This document shows positions 57,909-64,000 of a stretch of 64,000 nt of DNA, one piece after another. Each line of letters starts with the position of its first letter. The stretch's first letter is position 1. The DNA comes from Chelativorans multitrophicus. Its GTDB lineage: Bacteria > Pseudomonadota > Alphaproteobacteria > Rhizobiales > Rhizobiaceae. The notes below the pieces were generated by a model. The model was not told where the DNA came from. It made no database searches and saw only the letters and a list, made by a program, of their open reading frames with translations. Made by a program: the position numbers and the translations under genes. Location of the stretch: contig NZ_JAAAPL010000003.1 in the NCBI RefSeq assembly GCF_011317445.1, positions 248,001 to 312,000 on the forward strand. The letters are read 5' to 3'.

Positions 57909-59401
57909 TCGGTTTCTCCATCGAGAAAACCCTGTTCGCGATAGAAAGCGCCGAGATCGGAGAGCGCGGGGTGGGCAAGCACGCGGTTAAGGTAAGTGCG
58001 GATACGCGGCAGGTGGCGCAAATAGACCGGCTTGCCGTCGCGCCGGCAAAGACGCACGAAGATTCCCAGCAATTTTGTGTTCCGCTGGGCGGCGGTGATG
58101 GCATAGGCCTCCTCGAAGGAGGCGCTATCGAATCGCGGTGCCCGCCTGCCCGCGCAATAGATTCCGACTATGCTGCGCTCCAGTTCCTCGGAGATGGTCA
58201 CGCGTGCATCGAGGGCCAGTGAGGCGACGTCATAGGCCCCCGGCCCCCAAACCGCATCCTGCACATCCACAAGGCCGAGCCGGTCGAGGCCCCTTCTTTC
58301 GCTGCGCCATATGATGTTCGGCGAGTGATAGTCGCGAAGGACGAGGGTTTGCTCCGCGGCCTCGAGTCGGTCGAACAGGCCTGACCACAACCGCTCGAAC
58401 TCCTTCCTCTCCTCGTCGGTCGCCGCACGCTCCTTCACGAAGGGAAGGTACCAATCAAGAAGCAGCTCCGTTTCGATACCAAGCGCTGCGCGATCATAAG
58501 GGGGAGGCGTATATTGGATCCCCTCGGCGACCGGAAAGCGTTCCGGCCAGGAGCGGTCGTGCAGCTCCGCAAGCAGGCCAGCGGCCGTAAGATAGCGCTC
58601 GCGGATCGGCCTTCTCTCTTTTCCAAGAAAATGCTCGTCGCCAAGATGCTCGGTGAGCAGCAATCCGGCACCTAAATCCTGCGCATGGATTTGCGGTGCG
58701 CAAAAGCTGGCGGCGCGCAAAGTATTGGCGACGCCCACGAAAGCCGTCACCGACTGTGCGAGCCGCGCGATCCTGCTGTAGGGCAGTCCGTCGCGCACGA
58801 TGGGCTCGTCGCGGCGCTCCGGGGCGTCCATCAAGATCAGGCGTCCGCCATCGCTTTCGATGGTCTCATAGGCTCGGATCGAGGCATCGCCGAGCAAATA
58901 GGTACGCTGAGCATTGGTGTGCCCGGCCTTATCCAGAAACTCGCGGATTTTTAAGGAATGAGCGATCCGTTCGGCGGCATCTAGCGGCGCTTCGATCTCG
59001 ACCTCACGGCCCTCGCCATGTTCCCGCAGAGTTATCTTGATTGCGCCGGCGAATGCATCCGGCGCGCGCTCCGGCCATTCGACAAGGACGATGCCGTCCG
59101 CCATGGCTTCAGAAAGGCCGAGCTCCTCCAGTTCCTCCGGATGCGACAAACGGTAAAGATCGAAATGGTGTACCGGGATGCGCAGCGCGTAGCTCTGCAC
59201 GAGTGTGAAGGTCGGGCTCGGCACTTCCAGCTGGCGATCCCCCGCGATCGCGCGGATTGCGGCCCGGGCGAGCGTCGATTTGCCGGCGCCAAGGTCGCCG
59301 TGAAGAGCGACTACATCGCCCTGGCGAAGCGCAAGGGCGAGATCCTCGCCCAGCCGCGCGCTTGCCGCTTCGTCGGGTAGAATGCGTCTGCAGGAGAACA
59401 T
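57905..59401 (-). CDS. tsaE: TsaE fused to an AmgK-like aminoglycoside-phosphotransferase-fold kinase
   Basis: A 498-residue fusion of two unrelated functions. Residues 1-150 are TsaE, the ATPase of the threonylcarbamoyl-adenosine (t6A) tRNA modification complex, with Walker A HGDLGAGKSTLARAAIRA, PSPTFTLVQSY and HFDLYRL. Residues 160-498 are an APH/choline-kinase fold like AmgK, with RLILMDAPE near the ATP lysine region, the catalytic loop LVLRDYHSPNIIW (Asp and Asn) and LGLVDVQDAVWGPGAYDVASL (the metal Asp). The kinase would phosphorylate MurNAc and GlcNAc at C1 for the neighbouring MurU. I believe this fusion is seen in other Rhizobiales; here the divL gene stops 1 bp before its start. Confidence 0.92.
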   Translation of the reverse strand: MFSCRRILPDEAASARLGEDLALALRQGDVVALHGDLGAGKSTLARAAIRAIAGDRQLEVPSPTFTLVQSYALRIPVHHFDLYRLSHPEELEELGLSEAMADGIVLVEWPERAPDAFAGAIKITLREHGEGREVEIEAPLDAAERIAHSLKIREFLDKAGHTNAQRTYLLGDASIRAYETIESDGGRLILMDAPERRDEPIVRDGLPYSRIARLAQSVTAFVGVANTLRAASFCAPQIHAQDLGAGLLLTEHLGDEHFLGKERRPIRERYLTAAGLLAELHDRSWPERFPVAEGIQYTPPPYDRAALGIETELLLDWYLPFVKERAATDEERKEFERLWSGLFDRLEAAEQTLVLRDYHSPNIIWRSERRGLDRLGLVDVQDAVWGPGAYDVASLALDARVTISEELERSIVGIYCAGRRAPRFDSASFEEAYAITAAQRNTKLLGIFVRLCRRDGKPVYLRHLPRIRTYLNRVLAHPALSDLGAFYREQGFLDGETE

Positions 59402-59402
59402 G

Positions 59403-61934
59403 TTACTCCGCCGCTGCGCGGATACCGCTTGGCGACATGGGGAAACGGCAGGTCACCGCCGTCCCGCGCCCGGGCGCGGTGTCGATATCCACGGTACCTC
59501 CGTGAAGCTCCACGAAACTTTTGACGATCGCAAGCCCAAGACCCGCGCCGCGCCGCCGCCCGCCCTTCGCGCTAGGCTCGAAGCGCTTGAAGATCGTGGC
59601 GAGCACCTCGGGGGACATGCCCGGTCCGTTGTCATGCACGCGGAATTCGATCGCATTGCCGGTGCCGCTTGCTGACAGGGTGATTTTGCCGCCTTCGGGC
59701 GCGTAATTGGCAGCGTTGCTGAGCAGATTATAGAGAATCTGGCGAATGCGGTTTTCATCGGCGTGAAAGCTCACCGGTGCAGCATCCACCGTGACCTCAA
59801 GCCTAATGCGGTGCTCGCGCAACCGGTCGGCCACGAGGTCCGTCGCCGCCTTGACGAGCGGCCGGATTTCAACCTCGCCAATCTCCAGCTCCATGATTCC
59901 AGCGTCCACGGTCGCCAAATCCAGGATATCGTTCACGATCGTCAGCAAAAGCGAGGACGAGGAGCCGATGTGGTCCACATATTCCCGCTGGCGCGGATTG
60001 AGCGGCCCCGTCGTCTCCTGCCCCAAAAGCTCGGTAAAACCGATGATATTGGTAAGCGGCGAACGCAGCTCGTAGGAGACATGCTGTACGAAATCGTTCT
60101 TGAGCCTGTCCGCCTTTTCCAGCGCCTCGTTCTTCTCCTTGAGCGCCCGTTCCACATTGACGCTGTCGGTCACGTCCACGAAGGTAAGCATTACCTGACC
60201 ATTCGGCAGATGCACGATCGCATAATGCAGGGCCGCGCCGTTGATGAGCTCGGTCCTGCCGTGCTTGTCGCGCCGCTCGTCGTCGAAACCGGTCACCGCG
60301 CCGACGAATTCCGCCCAGGGGCTTTCCATCGCAACCGGATCGCAGGCGGCCTTGAGAATGGAGATGTGAATGTCCGGGCCGATCAGCTTTTCGGGAATTC
60401 CCCAAAGCGTGCGGAAAGCGGGATTTGACAGACGCAGGCGCCCATCCGGGCCGAACACCGCCACACCTTCCGCAAGATTGTCCAGCGTTTCCCGCTGCAC
60501 TTTCACGACGGCGTTGTAGCGGCTTTCCAGGTCGATCTTTTCGGTGAGGTTCTCGAATACCCAGGTCACCCCGCCCTTGGACTGCGGTGTGGCAACCACG
60601 CGAATGGTCCGGCCATCGGGCAGATGCCACCAATGCTCCTGCGGCTCGACGGCGCGATAGGCAGACAGGAGTTGCTCTTTCCAGCGCCGCCATTCCGGCT
60701 GTTCCGCAAGCTTGCCGTCGCTGCGCAACCGGTCCAGAAGCAATGCGTATTCCGGCCCGGCATCGAGGAAACCGGCGTCGAGCGCCCATAGCTTCTGGAA
60801 TGCCTGATTGTAGAATTTCAGCTTCTGATCTGCATCGAAAATCGCAACCGCGGTGGTGAGCTGGTCCAGCGTATCCGCGTGGCTTCGCAGGGTGCTTTCG
60901 TATTCCCGCCGCAACGCATCGACATCACTGGTATCGAGCGCGATGCCGGCGCTCCCCTTCTGGCTGGCATAGTCGGTGACGGCAAACAGACGCCGGTCCC
61001 CGCCGACGACGGTCGAGAGGGGCTCACGGAACACCGGCTGCTCCTGATGGTGTTGTGCTACGGCGGCGCGCGCCGAGGAAGGGAGAAGCTCCCTGCCCTC
61101 GGCGGCAGCGGCCGAGGGATCTTTCGCTTCCACCATCTGTGCATAGGCGGAGTTGACCCATTTGAGCCGTCCTGCCTCATCACGCAGCCAGAACGGCATC
61201 TCAAGCGCGTTGATGAGGCCGAGGATGCTCTCGTGGTCAGCTTGCAGGCGCTGGTGGTCGAGCTTCAGCCGGGCATTTTCCGCCTGCGCCGCCGAGAGCG
61301 AGAGGAAGCGGACGATCGCATGCAGCGCTGACTTTCGCCCTTGCACCTCGAAAAGAAGCCCCTCGCGGGTCTCCGCCACCAGGTCAAAGGCCGTGCCGGC
61401 CTCCCTCAGCGCAGCCGTTGCGCGATCGAGCGCCGATGCCGATCGTGGAGTTAGCCACCGGCCAAACGCCAGGAAGGTGCTGCGGTCGTGCGGCACTCCG
61501 CTTTCGGGCGAAAGGTCGCCCAAAACGATCGGGCGCTGGTTCCCCTGCCAGACGATGATGCGCTGATCTTTGAGGTTGAGCAGAGCTTCCGCGCGGGAGA
61601 GCGCTCCGGAAAGCTCGGCCATGCGGTTCTTGAGCTCTGTATTTTCCGACGCGGTGCGGCCGCGCTCGCGAATGAGCCAGATTGCCGAAAGAAAGGCAGC
61701 CCCAAGGACGCCGGCGAAAACGGAGAGCTGAATGACCTCTATGGTGCTGATGGAAAGGCCGGCAGCCGCGCGTGCGGCGCCTTCCTGCTGCGCCATTGCC
61801 ATGACCGCGGTCAGAGGCGTTGAGGCCAGCGCCGCAATCGAGGACACAGCCAACCGGGCCATATCTCGAATTCCTAGTCTTCTATGGGCTTGAGGCCCAT
61901 GAGCCCCGCCGCATAGCGGGTCCAGCCCCGGCAT
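59403..61934 (-). CDS. divL: DivL-type PAS sensor kinase with Tyr at the phospho-site
   Basis: A protein of about 843 residues with an N-terminal membrane segment (SISTIEVIQLSVFAGVLGAAF), several PAS-like domains between residues 100 and 600, and a C-terminal histidine-kinase module. The H-box reads HVSYELRSPLTNIIGF: the phospho-acceptor His is replaced by Tyr, at codon 60072-60074. This is the hallmark of DivL, the tyrosine-bearing kinase that controls the CckA-CtrA cell-cycle pathway in Caulobacter and its relatives. The ATP site is complete (NLLSNAANYAPEGG, DNGPGMSPEVL, GAGLGLAIVKS). The start ATG at 61934 has GGGAGAG upstream; a TTG at 61961 is less likely. It would sit in the inner membrane, probably at a cell pole. 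Confidence 0.9.
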   Translation of the reverse strand: MPGLDPLCGGAHGPQAHRRLGIRDMARLAVSSIAALASTPLTAVMAMAQQEGAARAAAGLSISTIEVIQLSVFAGVLGAAFLSAIWLIRERGRTASENTELKNRMAELSGALSRAEALLNLKDQRIIVWQGNQRPIVLGDLSPESGVPHDRSTFLAFGRWLTPRSASALDRATAALREAGTAFDLVAETREGLLFEVQGRKSALHAIVRFLSLSAAQAENARLKLDHQRLQADHESILGLINALEMPFWLRDEAGRLKWVNSAYAQMVEAKDPSAAAAEGRELLPSSARAAVAQHHQEQPVFREPLSTVVGGDRRLFAVTDYASQKGSAGIALDTSDVDALRREYESTLRSHADTLDQLTTAVAIFDADQKLKFYNQAFQKLWALDAGFLDAGPEYALLLDRLRSDGKLAEQPEWRRWKEQLLSAYRAVEPQEHWWHLPDGRTIRVVATPQSKGGVTWVFENLTEKIDLESRYNAVVKVQRETLDNLAEGVAVFGPDGRLRLSNPAFRTLWGIPEKLIGPDIHISILKAACDPVAMESPWAEFVGAVTGFDDERRDKHGRTELINGAALHYAIVHLPNGQVMLTFVDVTDSVNVERALKEKNEALEKADRLKNDFVQHVSYELRSPLTNIIGFTELLGQETTGPLNPRQREYVDHIGSSSSLLLTIVNDILDLATVDAGIMELEIGEVEIRPLVKAATDLVADRLREHRIRLEVTVDAAPVSFHADENRIRQILYNLLSNAANYAPEGGKITLSASGTGNAIEFRVHDNGPGMSPEVLATIFKRFEPSAKGGRRRGAGLGLAIVKSFVELHGGTVDIDTAPGRGTAVTCRFPMSPSGIRAAAE

Positions 61935-62056
61935 GCTCTCTCCCTCTTCGCCGCATGACAATCAAGACTGCCCCGACCCACGCCGTACGGACGATCGGCG
62001 CTTTCGAATCAGTTCACTGTACTCGTTCGCCGAATCTGCGTGAAGAAGAGCGTGCG

Positions 62057-62094
62057 ACAAAAATAATGCCGGGCCAAAAGTCAAGACCCGGCAT
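62057..62094 (-). terminator. Intrinsic terminator of ahcY
   Basis: ATGCCGGG and CCCGGCAT pair exactly around a loop of 13 bases, and a TTATTTTTG run follows on the - strand. It begins 30 bp after the ahcY stop and separates that gene from divL. Confidence 0.85.
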
Positions 62095-62123
62095 CAATAT
62101 CTTGTGTGTTGGTTAATGCGAAA

Positions 62124-63521
62124 CTAATACCTGTAGTGATCGGGTTTGAAGGGACCCTCGGGCGTGACGCCGATATAAGCGGCCTGCTCGGGCGAAAGCT
62201 TGGTCAGGTTGGCGCCCAGCTTGGCCAGATGCAGCCGCGCCACCTTCTCATCCAGATGTTTGGGCAGCACATAAACCTTGTTTTCGTATTGGCTGCCGCG
62301 CGTCCAGAGCTCGATCTGGGCCAATACCTGGTTGGTAAAGGAGGCGGACATCACGAAGCTCGGATGCCCGGTGGCATTGCCCAGATTGAGCAGGCGGCCT
62401 TCTGAAAGCAGGATGATGCGCTTGCCATCGGGGAATTCGATCAGGTCCACCTGCGGCTTGATGTTCACCCATTTGAAATTGCGCAGGGCAGCGACCTGGA
62501 TCTCGTTATCGAAGTGGCCGATATTGCCGAGGATCACCATGTCCTTCATCTTGCGCATGTGGTCGAGGCTCACGACATCCTTGTTCCCGGTAGCCGTGAT
62601 GATGATGTCAGCCGTGGCGATCGCCTCATCGAGCGTGACCACCTCAAAACCATCCATCGCCGCCTGAAGAGCGCAGATCGGGTCCGCCTCGGTGACTTTG
62701 ACGCGCGCCCCTGCTCCCGCGAGCGACTGGGCCGATCCTTTGCCGACATCGCCATAGCCGCAGACGATCGCAACCTTGCCGGCCATCATCACGTCGGTGG
62801 CGCGACGAATGCCGTCGACCAGGGATTCCTTGCAGCCATATTTGTTGTCGAATTTCGACTTGGTGACGGAATCGTTCACATTGATTGCGGGAAAGGGCAG
62901 GAGGCCCTTCTTCTGAAGCTGGTAAAGCCGGTTAACGCCGGTGGTTGTCTCCTCCGTCACACCGCGAATGGCTGCACGCTGACGGGTGAAGAAGCCGGGG
63001 GTCTCCGCCATGCGCTTCTTGATCTGCTGGAAGAGAATTTCCTCTTCTTCGCCGTCCGGGTTCGAGAGAACATCCTCACCCGCTTCGGCGCGAGCGCCAA
63101 GCAGGATGTACATGGTCGCGTCTCCCCCATCGTCGAGGATCATGTTGGAAGGCTGCCCGTCGGGCCACTGGAAGATGCGGTCCGTATAGGTCCAGTATTC
63201 CTCCAGCGTCTCGCCCTTGACGGCAAAGACCGGAGTCCCTGTCTCGGCAATGGCCGCGGCGGCATGATCCTGTGTGGAAAAGATGTTGCAGGAGGCCCAG
63301 CGAACCTCTGCGCCAAGAGACTTCAGCGTCTCGATCAGAACGGCGGTCTGGATCGTCATGTGGAGGGAACCGGTGATGCGCGCGCCTTTGAGGGGCTTGG
63401 CCTCGCCGAACTCCTCACGGCAAGCCATCAGGCCCGGCATCTCGGTTTCAGCGATCTCGATTTCCTTGCGCCCCCACGCGGCGAGGGACATATCGGCAAC
63501 GACATAGTCATCGGCAGCCAT
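62124..63521 (-). CDS. ahcY: Adenosylhomocysteinase
   Basis: S-adenosylhomocysteine hydrolase, 465 residues, splits SAH to adenosine and homocysteine and so keeps methyltransferases active. It has the family start [59 protein letters not shown], the NAD-binding [15 protein letters not shown] and the C-terminal [22 protein letters not shown] ending in KPDHYRY, where Lys and Tyr reach the neighbouring subunit's NAD. The internal insert of about 40 residues is the usual one for proteobacterial enzymes. The start at 63521 has GGAG upstream; the frame reaches TTG at 63545 without support. The leader holds a palindrome that may be a methyl-cycle operator. Confidence 0.97.
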   Translation of the reverse strand: MAADDYVVADMSLAAWGRKEIEIAETEMPGLMACREEFGEAKPLKGARITGSLHMTIQTAVLIETLKSLGAEVRWASCNIFSTQDHAAAAIAETGTPVFAVKGETLEEYWTYTDRIFQWPDGQPSNMILDDGGDATMYILLGARAEAGEDVLSNPDGEEEEILFQQIKKRMAETPGFFTRQRAAIRGVTEETTTGVNRLYQLQKKGLLPFPAINVNDSVTKSKFDNKYGCKESLVDGIRRATDVMMAGKVAIVCGYGDVGKGSAQSLAGAGARVKVTEADPICALQAAMDGFEVVTLDEAIATADIIITATGNKDVVSLDHMRKMKDMVILGNIGHFDNEIQVAALRNFKWVNIKPQVDLIEFPDGKRIILLSEGRLLNLGNATGHPSFVMSASFTNQVLAQIELWTRGSQYENKVYVLPKHLDEKVARLHLAKLGANLTKLSPEQAAYIGVTPEGPFKPDHYRY

Positions 63522-63609
63522 CGGCTTGACTCCAGCTTGGTACAAAATTCCGTAAAGGCGAAAACGGCGTTTTGCCTGCCTAACAGATCAGCCCCGCTGC
63601 GACAACGAT

Positions 63610-63625
63610 ATAAAGAAATCTTTAT
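63610..63625. promoter_or_regulatory. ATAAAGA-AA-TCTTTAT palindrome, SahR-like operator candidate
   Basis: Two 7-bp arms around AA in an AT-rich stretch, 89 bp upstream of the ahcY start. As far as I recall, the ArsR-type regulator SahR of Proteobacteria binds similar palindromes before ahcY and methionine-cycle genes and responds to S-adenosylhomocysteine. The assignment rests on position and pattern only. Confidence 0.5.
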
Positions 63626-63762
63626 TCGTGAATATGACGATAAAGGGAGCCGCGAAGCGAGGCAGCAAGGCAAAAAAGCGCGCAGGTTTCGAAGCTCAGA
63701 GGGGTGTCGGTTGCCCCAGACGATACGATGATGAGGAAGCTTCCGGACTTCAGGCGGTCAAA

Positions 63763-63778
63763 GAAACGGCGGCGTTTC
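63763..63778 (-). terminator. Weak hairpin after ptsH
   Basis: GAAACG and CGTTTC pair around a 4-base loop and are followed by TTTGA on the - strand, 24 bp after the ptsH stop. This may end the upstream ptsH transcript, but the stem is short. Confidence 0.3.
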
Positions 63779-63801
63779 CCTGCCCCTTCTCCTCCTTCGC
63801 T

Positions 63802-64000
63802 TTAAATTTCCTCGCCGAAGCGCTCGGCAATCAGTTCAGCCAGAGCATCGAGAAGCTTCGACGCATCCGGCCCGCTGGCGCTTACCCGAATGCGGCATCC
63901 CGGGCTGGCGGCAAGCATCATCAACCCCATGATGGATGTGCCGCCGACAGAAATACCGTCCTTCTCCACCGAGACCTTGGCGTTGTAGCTGCTGACGAGC
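63802..64000 (-). CDS. ptsH: Phosphocarrier protein HPr, C-terminal part
   Basis: The last 66 residues of an HPr-like protein; the N terminus with the phospho-histidine lies beyond the window. The visible part contains the diagnostic SIMGLMMLAAS segment, with Ser46-equivalent serine, then a GCRIRVSASGPDASKLLDALAELI core and a FGEEI ending. In Rhizobiales this HPr belongs to the nitrogen-type or regulatory PTS, with HPr kinase and an EIIA upstream, and it controls metabolism rather than sugar uptake. The gene order ptsH-ahcY is common in this order of bacteria and supports the call. Confidence 0.93.
   Translation of the reverse strand, partial: LVSSYNAKVSVEKDGISVGGTSIMGLMMLAASPGCRIRVSASGPDASKLLDALAELIAERFGEEI

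Noticed and set aside
56697-57944. 415-codon open frame on the + strand across addB and the murU-like gene
   Set aside because: It spans two genes and a hairpin gap on the opposite strand, which no real gene would do here.
62514-63731. 405-codon open frame on the + strand opposite ahcY
   Set aside because: Shadow of ahcY, with no ribosome site and no recognisable motif.

Overview
The window is about 62-63% GC and reads as chromosomal DNA of a Hyphomicrobiales (Rhizobiales) alphaproteobacterium, most likely near Phyllobacteriaceae such as Mesorhizobium, Chelativorans or Nitratireductor. The evidence is a CP4-class aroA followed by cmk and rpsA, an mgsA-glk-ABC exporter-dapB-gpmA run, addAB next to trxA, a TsaE-kinase fusion beside a MurU-like gene, a DivL-type tyrosine kinase, and ptsH-ahcY at the right end. 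No rRNA, CRISPR array, complete insertion sequence or prophage is visible.

Layout. (a) 1-16.5 kb is a catabolic accessory block. The + strand carries a TAXI-type TRAP transporter, two fumarase-superfamily lyases and a D-tartrate dehydratase, each gene from the binding protein on overlapping the next by 4 bp. The - strand carries a TRAP dctP-dctQM transporter, an SDR, a two-subunit transketolase and a second SDR. A divergent + strand group has an IclR regulator, a probable tandem PCC/DUF296 protein and a cytoplasmic BisC-like molybdoenzyme. The block ends at tRNA-Ala(GGC), 16.81-16.88 kb, whose 3' end faces it. (b) 17-39 kb is mainly housekeeping: a FYDLN acid-domain gene, aroA, a degenerate SDR, cmk, rpsA, a GGDEF/EAL protein, slyX, gyrB, an NDUFA9-like protein, uppP, queG, mepA, mgsA, glk, an ABC exporter, dapB and gpmA. 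(c) 39-44.1 kb is a second accessory operon on the - strand (sugar 1-dehydrogenase-like SDR, SMP-30 lactonase, aldehyde dehydrogenase, TPP enzyme). (d) 44.3-64 kb returns to core functions: a phosphodiesterase, gshB, a GNAT/FemAB-like protein, comM, trxA, addA, addB, murU-amgK/tsaE, divL, ahcY and partial ptsH.

How the genes fit together. The left block contains two self-contained import-and-catabolism units, each with its own TRAP transporter. One probably ends in fumarate and oxaloacetate through fumarase-family lyases and TarD. The other probably oxidises an imported polyol or sugar with SDRs and then cuts a ketose with transketolase, and no sugar kinase is encoded with it. The right accessory operon looks like a partial oxidative sugar pathway (sugar to lactone to acid, then keto-acid decarboxylation and aldehyde oxidation) without its own transporter or dehydratase. 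The core part joins cell-cycle signalling (DivL with Tyr in place of His), cell-wall recycling (AmgK/MurU), peptidoglycan enzymes (MepA, UppP), double-strand-break repair (AddAB) and the methyl cycle (AhcY, with a palindromic operator candidate).

The strongest leads are the two uncharacterised catabolic operons and the tRNA boundary, the Gly100 variant of the CP4-class EPSP synthase, the SDR without catalytic Tyr/Lys wedged between aroA and cmk, the palindrome over the rpsA promoter, and small hairpin repeats that share a TAGAGC edge. All functional statements come from reading sequence motifs; no search was run.
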